From: JBIOJM01 sp044450785
GTDB lineage: Bacteria > Planctomycetota > Planctomycetia > Isosphaerales > Isosphaeraceae
NCBI GenBank assembly: GCA_044450785.1
Contig: JBIOJM010000006.1
Coordinates: 7,528 to 71,527 of the forward strand
DNA: 64,000 bases
Reading direction: 5' to 3'
The notes under the pieces are model-generated. The model made no database searches. It saw only the letters and a list, made by a program, of their open reading frames with translations, and was not told where the DNA came from. This document shows, in pieces, positions 37,068 to 45,829 of the stretch; the first letter of the stretch is position 1; every line of letters starts with the position of its first letter. A program made the translations under genes and the position numbers.

Positions 37068-38915
37068 ATGCGACGCCGGTGGCCGCAAATAATCGCCCTG
37101 GCGACGCTCTTGGCCACAGGTGGTCTCTGCTGGGTCTGGGCTCGACCGTCCGCGGAGCCGGTAAAGCAGGGGTTGGACGCCTATGCGCGCGGCGACTGGG
37201 AAGCGGCTGCCGGCCTGGCGCGCGTGCGTCTCAAGGCGGACGGCAATGACGTCGCCGCTCTGCGGCTCCTGGCCCGCGCCTCGGTCCACTTGGGTCGTGA
37301 TCCCTCGGCGATGGCGGTCTATCACCGGCTCGGCCCTCAAACCATGTTGGCCGACGATCTCTGCCTCTTGGGCATCGCCCTGACCCGCACCGGCAACCGT
37401 CAGGGGGGCTTGCAGGTTTGGGAGCAGGCACGTTCCATCGACCCGAATCACGCCGAAACGCTCTTCGAGCTCACCCAGGCCTACTCCGCGAGCGACCAGC
37501 TCACCAAGGCGACCGGGACCGGCCGCCGCCTGGCGTCGTGTTCGGGCTGGGAAGGTCGTGCGGAAGCGCTGCTCGGCACAATCCTGCTGGCACGCAACGA
37601 TCCGGCCGGCGCCGTCACTTCCTGGCAACGGGCCCTTGAGCACAATGCGGGAGAGCACGGCGGTGCCTCCACGCCGATGGTGCCCCGCACCGAGTTGGCC
37701 CGCGCCCTGCTGCAAACTCGAAGGCCGGCTGAGGCCCGGCGCCAATTGCAGATCATTCTGACCATGGGGCCCGATCCCGAGGCCTTCTGGCTCATGAGCC
37801 GCGCGTACCTGCAGGAAGGTGCCCGGACCGAGGCGCTGGCTGCTTGGGAAAAAGCCGGTTCGTTCCGTGACGATAACCCGCTTGTCCCCGAGCCCGCCCC
37901 GTTTCTCGGGTCGGCAGGCTGCGCCGATTGTCATCCCGCCATCTACCAAGCTCAGCAAGGCTCGCGACATGCCCGGACCTTCTTTCGGGTCTCCCAACTC
38001 GGCGATCTGGACCTCCCCGCACCGTCGTTTTCCGATCCAGCCCAACCGGCGGTCACTCACACGCTCCGGCGGAGTGAGGGCGGCCGGCTGCAACAGGAAA
38101 CTCAGGTTGAGGGCCAGGTCCTCCGAGCCGTGGTCGAGTATGCCTTCGGCTCCGGAGACCGTGGTCTGACGCTGGTCGGGCACGACGACCATGGCCAGGC
38201 GCGCGAGCTCCGCCTCTCGCATTATGCCATCGGGGCGGAATCGTGCTGGGACATAACCTTCGGCCATCCCGGGCACCCTTCCGAGGTCGCGGAGTACCTG
38301 GGCCAGCCTCTATCGGACGACGCGGTCCGCCGCTGCTTCCTGTGCCACGTCACCGACCCCCGTGCGGTGCTCGAGGCAACCGGTCCTCTGGCATCCGACC
38401 GAGGGATCGGCTGCGAGAAGTGCCATGGTCCGGGTGGAAACCACGAGGTGGCAGTCAAAGCCGAGTTTCCCGACCTGGCGATCGCCAATCCCGCAATGGC
38501 CTCGGGCTCGCCTGTCGTGAAGTTATGCGCCCAATGCCACAGCCCGCGCGGCAGGACGGTCACGCCCGACGATCCCACGTCCGTCCGCTTCCAGGGAACG
38601 ACGCTGACCTGGAGCCGCTGCTTCACCGAAAGCAAGGATGCACTCGACTGTGTGACTTGCCACGACCCGCATCGCAACGTCGTGACATCGACCGCCCACT
38701 ACGAGGCCAGGTGTCTCTCATGCCATGCCAGCGCGGCTCGTTCCGACGGTTCGCCGGCTCGGGCACGGCGGGCCAGCCTGTCCGAGACATCTCGCCAAAC
38801 TCCTTGCCCGGTGGATCCAACCAAGGGCTGCATCGCTTGCCACATGCCGGCCGTCAAGAACGTCCTCCCCCACACGTTCTTCACCGACCACTTCATTCGG
38901 GTGCATCGCGACTGA
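37068..38915 (+). CDS. TPR-multihaem cytochrome c, seven haem motifs, downstream copy
   Basis: About 615 residues from the ATG at 37068 (MRRRWPQ); an ATG at 37053 adds five residues. Anchor helix, TPR-like region, then the same seven CXXCH motifs in the same order as the upstream paralogue. The TPR half has diverged (for example TRTGNRQGGLQVW against ARTGNSRGLEVW), while the final hundred residues are nearly unchanged, pointing to recent conversion or selection on the haem region. It converges on the intact DUF1553 gene with a 27-bp gap, so this is probably the original position and the upstream gene the duplicate. Confidence 0.9.
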   Translation: MRRRWPQIIALATLLATGGLCWVWARPSAEPVKQGLDAYARGDWEAAAGLARVRLKADGNDVAALRLLARASVHLGRDPSAMAVYHRLGPQTMLADDLCLLGIALTRTGNRQGGLQVWEQARSIDPNHAETLFELTQAYSASDQLTKATGTGRRLASCSGWEGRAEALLGTILLARNDPAGAVTSWQRALEHNAGEHGGASTPMVPRTELARALLQTRRPAEARRQLQIILTMGPDPEAFWLMSRAYLQEGARTEALAAWEKAGSFRDDNPLVPEPAPFLGSAGCADCHPAIYQAQQGSRHARTFFRVSQLGDLDLPAPSFSDPAQPAVTHTLRRSEGGRLQQETQVEGQVLRAVVEYAFGSGDRGLTLVGHDDHGQARELRLSHYAIGAESCWDITFGHPGHPSEVAEYLGQPLSDDAVRRCFLCHVTDPRAVLEATGPLASDRGIGCEKCHGPGGNHEVAVKAEFPDLAIANPAMASGSPVVKLCAQCHSPRGRTVTPDDPTSVRFQGTTLTWSRCFTESKDALDCVTCHDPHRNVVTSTAHYEARCLSCHASAARSDGSPARARRASLSETSRQTPCPVDPTKGCIACHMPAVKNVLPHTFFTDHFIRVHRD

Positions 38916-38942
38916 GCCAGGACCAGCCGTGATCGCGTCACG

Positions 38943-41900
38943 TCAATGGTTGAACAAGAACGCCGGGCTGTTGATCAAGGCCCAGGCGATATCCTGGGTG
39001 GCGGTAAGCCGCCGGGTGGAGGCCTGCTGGACGCTCATCTCGAGATCGTGCCGCAAGCCGACGAGCAACGGATCGGGCTGGATCGGCCGCTGAACAAACT
39101 CGACTTGGTCCCGCAACTCTTTAAGCCTGGGGTCGATCGGCAGCGGTGCCTTACTTGCGTTCACTGCGTCGACCTTCTTCCGCAGGTCCGCGTCGACGGC
39201 GCGAAAATAGGTAACCAGCAGGTTCTTCTGGACCTCGGTCCGCACTTCGGGCGCGATCGCCAGAATCGCGCGAAAATCTTCCGGCAGGCTCAGGCCGATC
39301 GGTTTGGCCCCGCGTGTGACCGAGAGCCGGAACCGGCCGAGGGTCCATTTTTCGCCGAACTTGTGGTGCATCTTGAACGTCAGCACGGTCCCGCCGGCGC
39401 TGCCGATTGGCTCGCCGGTCTCGAACGTTGCCCAGTGGATCACACCCGTGGCCGGATGGACGGCCCAGCCGTTGCCCGGGTCGTTCAAACTGCCGTCGAT
39501 CGCCTTGGCGACCTCGAGGTTGTCCTGGCTGAAATCTGCCAGGGCGTTTGCAAGCTTGACGGGCTTGGCCTGTTTCGGGTCGGCCTTGGGGGCCGCCGTC
39601 AGCTCGAGCTCAGTGAGCACAAAGTTGCCGTCCGCGGCGCGGCCGGGGCCTTGCTTCGGCAGGCGGCTGTCGGTCAGCACCTCGAGCCGGAGACCGGTGA
39701 TCCCGGTCAGCTCGGTGTCGGCGACGATCGTCACGACGCCGTTTCTGTTGGGGCCCGAGACGACGATCGATCCGTCGGGCTGCTTGGTGAGGGTCGAGCG
39801 GTTGGTCGCGCTGGTGGCCGCGGGCTCGAGTACGAGCCAGCGATTGACGATCGAGGCGGCCTTCTGCTTCTCCCATTCGGCCGTCTTCTTTGCGAGCGTC
39901 GTGGTCTCATACGTTTTGAGGTCGGCTTCGAGCTTGGCGGTCGTCTCTGCCTTCTTGCGCTCCTGGTCGGCAAGCTTGGGCGCCCGCTCTTTCTCGTACG
40001 CGGCCAGGGCGGCCTGAGCCGTGACGATGGCGGCCTGGCGCCGGCGCTCGAGCGCGGGGCGTTTGAGGGCGAACTCGGTCTCGCGCTTGCCGAGATCCTC
40101 GGCCATCCGGCGGTGATCGTCGTCGACGGCCTGCATGTCCTTGCGGCAAGTCTCGACTTCCAGGGGAGTGGCTGGCCGATTGAGGATCTTCATGAACAGC
40201 TCGTCGATCAGCTTGACGTCGTCGCTCTGGACCGCCGCCAGTTTGGTCAACTCGTTGCCGGGGTCGGCAATGGCATCGCCCAAGGTCGGACCGCTGACCA
40301 AGGCCATGACCGGGCCGAGCTGCATGCCGCTGGATCGCTCGCATTCGCAGGCGCTTTCGCGAGCGGGCCGGCCGAAGGTTGCCAGGAAGCCACTGGGCAG
40401 CTCCACGCCGGAATCAGGCAAGGCCGCCGCCCGCGTCCCCGGTGCGATGCCCGGGAACCTCGAGACCGAGCCGGTTACCCGGTAGACGGCGTCGAGCATG
40501 ACCTCGGCCGGCAGCCGGCGAGCCGCGGCGTGCGCGTAGTTGACCTTGTCATCGGCGTTCCACTTGTTGGTCTCGATCGAAAGCTGATAGCTCCGCGACT
40601 TGCAGATCAGCCGCATGACGTGCCGCACGTCGAAGCTGTTCTGGATGAAATCCTTGGTTAGGTAGTCGAGCAGGTCGGGGTTGGTGGCCGGGTTGCCGGC
40701 ACGGATGTCGTCGAGCGGCTCGATGATTCCGCTGCCCAGCAGATAGCCCCAGAGCCGGTTCACATAGCTCTTGGCGAAATACGGGTTGTCCGTCGAGGTG
40801 AGCCATGCCGACAGGTCTTGCCGCCGAGCCTGGCCTGCCGCCGGCTTGGCGTGATCGGACGAAAACGGGAACTTGGGCGCGGAGACCTTATTGGTCCGGA
40901 TGTGGGTGACCTCGCCTTTTCCCGTGTCGGCGACGACCTCGTAGAGGGGCTTCGGCGCCTCGACGTCCGTACCGCCGATCATCCGGCCCTTGCTTGCCGG
41001 GTCGCCCGTCAGGCCGACCTGGGCGAAGAAGGCGGCTGTCTGGTAGTACTGGTCTTGCGTCCAGCGCTCGAAGGGGTGGTCGTGGCACTTGTTGCAGTTG
41101 AATCGGACACCCAGGAACAGTTGCGTCGTATTTTCCATGGTCGCCGCCGGGTCGCGGAGGATCTTGAAGTACGCCGCCGCCGGATTCTCCCGGTTCGAGC
41201 CGGTGGCTGTCAGGATCGTGCGGACGAACTTGTCATAGGGCGTGTTGCCGGCGACCTGGGCCCGGATCCAGTTGCGGAAGGCTAGCGAACCCTCAACTCC
41301 CAGGAATTTGCGGTTCACCTGCAGGAGATCGGCCCACTTGTTGGTCCAGTAGTCGATGAAATCGGGGTTACCGACCAGGCGATCGACCAGCTCGTCGCGT
41401 TTGCCCCGGCTGTCGCGCGGGTCGGCCAGGAACTTGCGAACGTCGTCAGCCGTCGGGGGCAGACCCGTGAGGTCGAGGGAGACCCGGCGGACAAAATCCG
41501 CGTCGGTGCAGAGCCCGGAAGGGAGGATCTTCATTCGCTTCCACTTGGCGGCGACCAGCTCGTCGATCTTGGAATAGGACGGCGGGTCGGTCCAGACAAA
41601 GCCGGTACGGTCCCCCATGACGGTCATGGTCGTGGATGCATAGCTCCCCTCGAACCGCACCAGGACGGGCGCCTCGCCGCGCCGCACCGTGGTGATCAGA
41701 CCGGCGCGGCCGGCGACGGCGACCTCGGAGTTGGCGCTATCGAGAAACGCCTCGCGGCTCACGTCGCGGACCTCGCCCCCCGCGTAGGTCGCCAAAACGC
41801 GAAGCTGCTGCTTGGTCCCGATCCGTTGCACGACCGGATTGACCGGGAAGACCTCGAGTTTGGTGACGCGCTGCGACGTCAGGTCAAGCTTGGCGCCGTC

Positions 41901-44090
41901 GCTGATCCAGGATCGCATGATTTCGTAGTACGGCTCGCCCGGCTGCATCAAGCCACCGCCGACGTGGGGCACGGCCGCGGTCGGCTTCAAGAGCATCATG
42001 CTGTCGTCCGGCGAGGCGAGGTTGACGTGCCGCGCGGCCTGGTCATCGGTCAAGGCCCGCACGTCGAAGATCGGGTCGTAACCGCGGAGCGAGAGCTTGA
42101 ACCCGTTCTTCCCCTGGGCCGAGCCGTGGCAGGTCCCCGCGTTGCAGCCCAGCCGCGAGAGCACCGGCGCGACGTCGTGCGCAAAGTCGACGCGCACCGG
42201 CGTATGGAGCCCCAGAACCGTCACGGGCACGGAGGCGGTCTGGCCCGCCAGGCGGATGACCAGGGCCCCCTTGCCATCAGCCTTGGGCCGTAGCAACCCC
42301 GAGCGCGATATCTCGGCGATCTCGGCCGAGAGGGAGGTCTCGACCATCCGGGTCGCGTCGATCGTCTCTCCTGACGTCAGCTTGCCGGTGACCAGAAGCT
42401 GGACGTAGGCAAACCGGTTGCTCAGACGGATTTCCTTGGGCTGAACCTCCAGGAACGCGAGGCTCGCACCGGGCGGAAGCGTCTCGGTCTCGACCGCTTC
42501 CTCCTGCTTGGGCGGGACGGCCGTGACCGGCGCGTGCTGCGCCACCGAGTGAGTCTTGACCGTCACCGGGGCGAACTCCTTGACCAGCGAGCCGGTCTCG
42601 GGATTGAAGAACCGCACAATCCCATCGGCGCCGGCGGCGGCCAGGACCTTGCCGTCGGGGCGGAACGCAACTGCGTAGATCCCACCCTCCCGAATCTTGA
42701 CGTTGGCGATCCGCTTGACTCCCTCATTGTGATATTTCTCGAGCGAGGCGGCTTCCGCGGCTGAGCGGCTGGTGACGACCTTCTCCTGGATCGCCTTGAT
42801 GGCCGCCGGCAAGGCGGTGTCGAAATCGTAATTGTAAACGCTCACCTCGCCGGTACCGTCGAGGCTGCTGCCGGCGGCGATCCGTTTGCCATCGTTGCTG
42901 ATGGCTACACTGTAAACTCGCCCAGGCAGCGCGGGAAACTTGCGAATCAAGTTGGAGTCGTCGCCGATGACGCGGATCGTCTGGCGAAAAACCCGGTAGA
43001 GCTTGGGCTCGCCGTCGGAGCCGCCGAGTACGATCTCATCACGCTTCGGGTGGCGAGCGATGGTGGTCAGGCCCCCCTTGAGTGCCCCCGGGGTGATCGA
43101 GGTGATGTTGTCGATGAACCGCTGGGTCGACGTTTCGATCAGCTTGGCGGCCATGTCGCGTCCGAGCGAGATCAAGTGTGAGCCGTCCGCCGAGAACACG
43201 CTGTCCAAGACCCAGTCGTTGTGCGAGCCCATGAACAGGACCTGCTCACCGGTCTTGGCGTCGATGGCCCGGACGGTGTTGTCGGCGCAGCCGAAGGCGA
43301 TCTTGGTGCCGTCGGGCGACCAGCTCGCCCCGTAGACCGTGTCATAAGTGACCGGCACGGAAAGCGCCAGTTTGCGCTTGGCCACGTCCCAGACCTGCAC
43401 TTCGCCCATCCGTGCGGGGAGTCCGCCGGTGACCGCCAGCCTCTTGCCGTCAGGCGAGAATGACAGCGACTCGATCCGCTCGGACAGACCCACCAGGCGG
43501 CCGACGAGCTCCGTGCCGTCTGACTTCCACAAGAGGACTTCGTGGAACCCGGCGACGGCCAGCACCGATCCGTCGGGCGAGAAGGCCAGGGCCGGGATCA
43601 CCGGCAGCCGGGTATACTGCGGCGGATGGTCCATATCGTACCGCGCCTGCGCGTTTTGCGGCGTGTCGTTTTTCGCCCCCTGGGCGATCCAGCGAGTGAT
43701 CAGCTCGATTTCACCCGCCGAAAGCGGCGGTTTGTCCTGGGGCATCTCGGCCTTGCCCTTTTGGGGGGTGATCATCTCGACAAGCTGACTCTCCCCGGGC
43801 TTGGCCGGCACGATCGCCGGCTCTTCGCTCTCGCCTCCCTTGAGCATGCGGTCAAACGACGTCATCACATACCCGCCCCCGGCCTTCGCGGGCTGGTGGC
43901 AGCCCTGACAACGAGCCTGGAGGATCGGACGGATCTGCTTGTCGTAGCTGACCTTCTGGGCGGCTTTCGCCGCCGCCAACCCGGCTTTGTCCTTCTTCGT
44001 CTCGTCCCCGGCGCGGGCCGCGGCGTGCAATAACACCAGGGCCGGCAGGGCCACGATCCATCGACTCCGTTTCCTCATGATCGTCCACAT
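38943..44090 (-). CDS. Giant PSCyt1-WD40-BIG2-DUF1549-DUF1553 protein
   Basis: About 1715 residues from the ATG at 44090, which has GGGAG at 11 bases; the frame opens at 44228. In order: signal peptide; PSCyt1 with CQGCH; a WD40 propeller (repeated FSPDG turns); a bacterial Ig-like (BIG2) segment; a CNAGTCH motif, a CX4CH spacing usual for this family in place of CXXCH; a second BIG2-like segment; DUF1549 with CNKCH before DHPFERW; DUF1553 (NRLWGYLLGSG); then a long Lys/Ala/Glu-rich coiled coil and a C-terminal beta-rich region. It is a periplasmic c-type haem protein, function unknown. Its last 97 bp were copied into the cytochrome duplication. Confidence 0.9.
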   Translation of the reverse strand: MWTIMRKRSRWIVALPALVLLHAAARAGDETKKDKAGLAAAKAAQKVSYDKQIRPILQARCQGCHQPAKAGGGYVMTSFDRMLKGGESEEPAIVPAKPGESQLVEMITPQKGKAEMPQDKPPLSAGEIELITRWIAQGAKNDTPQNAQARYDMDHPPQYTRLPVIPALAFSPDGSVLAVAGFHEVLLWKSDGTELVGRLVGLSERIESLSFSPDGKRLAVTGGLPARMGEVQVWDVAKRKLALSVPVTYDTVYGASWSPDGTKIAFGCADNTVRAIDAKTGEQVLFMGSHNDWVLDSVFSADGSHLISLGRDMAAKLIETSTQRFIDNITSITPGALKGGLTTIARHPKRDEIVLGGSDGEPKLYRVFRQTIRVIGDDSNLIRKFPALPGRVYSVAISNDGKRIAAGSSLDGTGEVSVYNYDFDTALPAAIKAIQEKVVTSRSAAEAASLEKYHNEGVKRIANVKIREGGIYAVAFRPDGKVLAAAGADGIVRFFNPETGSLVKEFAPVTVKTHSVAQHAPVTAVPPKQEEAVETETLPPGASLAFLEVQPKEIRLSNRFAYVQLLVTGKLTSGETIDATRMVETSLSAEIAEISRSGLLRPKADGKGALVIRLAGQTASVPVTVLGLHTPVRVDFAHDVAPVLSRLGCNAGTCHGSAQGKNGFKLSLRGYDPIFDVRALTDDQAARHVNLASPDDSMMLLKPTAAVPHVGGGLMQPGEPYYEIMRSWISDGAKLDLTSQRVTKLEVFPVNPVVQRIGTKQQLRVLATYAGGEVRDVSREAFLDSANSEVAVAGRAGLITTVRRGEAPVLVRFEGSYASTTMTVMGDRTGFVWTDPPSYSKIDELVAAKWKRMKILPSGLCTDADFVRRVSLDLTGLPPTADDVRKFLADPRDSRGKRDELVDRLVGNPDFIDYWTNKWADLLQVNRKFLGVEGSLAFRNWIRAQVAGNTPYDKFVRTILTATGSNRENPAAAYFKILRDPAATMENTTQLFLGVRFNCNKCHDHPFERWTQDQYYQTAAFFAQVGLTGDPASKGRMIGGTDVEAPKPLYEVVADTGKGEVTHIRTNKVSAPKFPFSSDHAKPAAGQARRQDLSAWLTSTDNPYFAKSYVNRLWGYLLGSGIIEPLDDIRAGNPATNPDLLDYLTKDFIQNSFDVRHVMRLICKSRSYQLSIETNKWNADDKVNYAHAAARRLPAEVMLDAVYRVTGSVSRFPGIAPGTRAAALPDSGVELPSGFLATFGRPARESACECERSSGMQLGPVMALVSGPTLGDAIADPGNELTKLAAVQSDDVKLIDELFMKILNRPATPLEVETCRKDMQAVDDDHRRMAEDLGKRETEFALKRPALERRRQAAIVTAQAALAAYEKERAPKLADQERKKAETTAKLEADLKTYETTTLAKKTAEWEKQKAASIVNRWLVLEPAATSATNRSTLTKQPDGSIVVSGPNRNGVVTIVADTELTGITGLRLEVLTDSRLPKQGPGRAADGNFVLTELELTAAPKADPKQAKPVKLANALADFSQDNLEVAKAIDGSLNDPGNGWAVHPATGVIHWATFETGEPIGSAGGTVLTFKMHHKFGEKWTLGRFRLSVTRGAKPIGLSLPEDFRAILAIAPEVRTEVQKNLLVTYFRAVDADLRKKVDAVNASKAPLPIDPRLKELRDQVEFVQRPIQPDPLLVGLRHDLEMSVQQASTRRLTATQDIAWALINSPAFLFNH

Positions 44091-44465
44091 TTCAGTCTGC
44101 TCCCTGGATTTGCAATGTGCGAAGCCGTCAGTCGCACGGGGCCTTGGAATGCCGATGTCCCAGGTCATTAGCCTTACCTCGGGCGAGGCTGCCGTGCTTT
44201 GATTCGGCCGGGGAAGTCTACGGGGCATACCTTCTCAAGCAGGCGGGATGGAATGAAGCGAGACCCGCTCCTGGTCGGGCACGAGCCTGTACGCAGCTCT
44301 GTCCGATCCGTAACGTACAGGCATCTACCGGCCGGGCCGGGCAGCGGTGGCCTTTGATGTATTCTAACCATATCCCCCGGCCGGATGCCAGCAATACAAT
44401 TGTTTAACGGGTCGGATTTGTCGGAAACGATGGTTTTGCGAGACGACGAGCCCGGAGACTCGATT
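44091..44465. other. Divergent intergenic region
   Basis: This 375-bp stretch separates the DUF1553 giant (minus) from the PaiB-like gene (plus) and must hold both promoters. A frame open from 44385 runs into the PaiB gene but lacks a ribosome binding site. I see no hairpin or repeat of note. Confidence 0.4.
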
Positions 44466-45074
44466 ATGTATATTCCCGCCTCCTTCGCCGAGACAGATTC
44501 GACCAAGCTGCATGAGTTCATGAGAAAGCACAGCTTCGCTACCCTGGTCTCCCGGAATGAGATCGGAATCGTCGCCGGTCACCTGCCGCTGTTGTTCCAG
44601 GCATCTGCCGGCTGCATGGGCAGTCTCATCGGACACATGGCGAGGGCAAACCCACAATGGTGTGACGTTCGTGGCGAGGTGATGGCCGTTTTCACCGGCC
44701 CGCACGCCTACATCTCCCCATCCTGGTACGAGACGGCCGGCACGGTCCCGACCTGGAACTACGCCGCCGTTCACGCCTACGGCACGTTTCACGTCGTCGA
44801 AGACCGGGAATCCCTGCTTGACATACTCCGCGGGACCGTCGAATACTACGAGGGCCCCAGGCAGAAACCCTGGACCATCGATGAGACGGCACCCTCCCTG
44901 GATCAACTTTTGCGGGGGATCACCGGCTTCCGCATCGAGATCACGAGGCTGGAAGGGAAGTGGAAGCTCTCGCAGAATCACCCGGAGGAACGGCGCCGGC
45001 GGGTGATCAAGGCCTTGGAGGAGCAGCCCGACGAAGACTCCCAGGCGATCGCCGCCATGATGAGAAAGGCATGA
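44466..45074 (+). CDS. FMN-binding PaiB-like protein
   Basis: About 202 residues from the ATG at 44466, with GGAGA at eight bases. The sequence opens MYIPASFAETD and has the family's HLPLLFQ, GHMARANPQW, FTGPHAYISPSWY and VPTWNYAAVHAYG segments, ending in a basic helix with KLSQNHPEERRR. PaiB-type proteins have a split-barrel flavin fold. Bacillus PaiB is linked to sporulation and protease control with the acetyltransferase PaiA, but most homologues are uncharacterised and may be flavin-dependent enzymes. Its stop overlaps the start of the methyltransferase gene (ATGA), so the two are translationally coupled. Confidence 0.93.
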   Translation: MYIPASFAETDSTKLHEFMRKHSFATLVSRNEIGIVAGHLPLLFQASAGCMGSLIGHMARANPQWCDVRGEVMAVFTGPHAYISPSWYETAGTVPTWNYAAVHAYGTFHVVEDRESLLDILRGTVEYYEGPRQKPWTIDETAPSLDQLLRGITGFRIEITRLEGKWKLSQNHPEERRRRVIKALEEQPDEDSQAIAAMMRKA

Positions 45075-45829
45075 GCTTCAAGGACAAAGATCATTTCTCC
45101 GGCCACGCCGACCGCTACGAGGCGTTTCGGCCCACCTACCCGGAGGCCCTCTTCGCGTACCTCACCTCGCTTTGCCCCTTTCGTGACCTGGCCTGGGACT
45201 GCGCAACCGGCAACGGCCAGGCGGCGGTGGCCGTGGCCGCGTACTTCCGCGCCGTCATCGCCACCGATGCCAGCCAGAAGCAGATTGACCAGGCCCACCC
45301 GCGCGAGAACGTCCGCTACCTCGTCGCCCCCGCCGACGCGGTTTCGATCGATGATGCCTCGGTGGATCTGATCACCGTCGCACAGGCCCTCCATTGGCTC
45401 GACCTGCCGGCGTTCTACGCCGAGGTGCGGCGCGTTGCCCGGCGTGCCTGCATGATCGCTGTCTGGTGTTATCAGCTCCACACCATCGCTCCGAAGATCG
45501 ATGCGATCATCCACCGCCTCTACGCCGATATCGTCGGCGCCGACTGGCCCCCGGAGCGCCGGCTGGTCGAAGACGGATACAGGACGCTGGCATTTCCCTT
45601 CGAGGAAGTCGACTCGTCGCCGTTCCAGATGGTCCACTCCTGGGACCTCAACCACCTTGTGGGCTACCTGGGTTCGTGGTCGTCTGTGCAGAGATATCGA
45701 ACCCGCACTGGGCTTGACCCGCTCGAGCTGATCCGCGCGGAACTCGAATTAGCCTGGGGCGAACCCGGCCAGTCACGGGACGTAAAATGGCCGCTGCATG
45801 TGCGGGTCGGCCGAGTCTCGCCCCGGTAG
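45071..45829 (+). CDS. Class I SAM-dependent methyltransferase
   Basis: About 252 residues; the ATG at 45071 overlaps the previous stop by four bases. The start SFKDKDHFSGHADRYEAFRPTYP is typical of small-molecule methyltransferases. Motif I is WDCATGNGQAA, the acidic strand-2 position is in VIATDAS, and a later VDLITVAQALHWLD segment matches the methyltransferase-11 group. Substrate unknown; coupling to the PaiB-like flavoprotein suggests a shared small-molecule pathway. Its stop abuts that of the convergent DUF1080 gene. Confidence 0.9.
   Translation: MSFKDKDHFSGHADRYEAFRPTYPEALFAYLTSLCPFRDLAWDCATGNGQAAVAVAAYFRAVIATDASQKQIDQAHPRENVRYLVAPADAVSIDDASVDLITVAQALHWLDLPAFYAEVRRVARRACMIAVWCYQLHTIAPKIDAIIHRLYADIVGADWPPERRLVEDGYRTLAFPFEEVDSSPFQMVHSWDLNHLVGYLGSWSSVQRYRTRTGLDPLELIRAELELAWGEPGQSRDVKWPLHVRVGRVSPR

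Larger units (their letters stand above)
34922..39040. repeat. Tandem duplication, 2134-bp period
   Basis: The two cytochrome genes and the following 97 bp repeat with a period of 2134 bp, measured from the aligned stop codons (36779 and 38913) and flanks. Identity rises from the 5' ends, where many residues differ, to near identity over the last 290 bp. The spacer 36906-37052 is unique to the junction. Confidence 0.8.
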
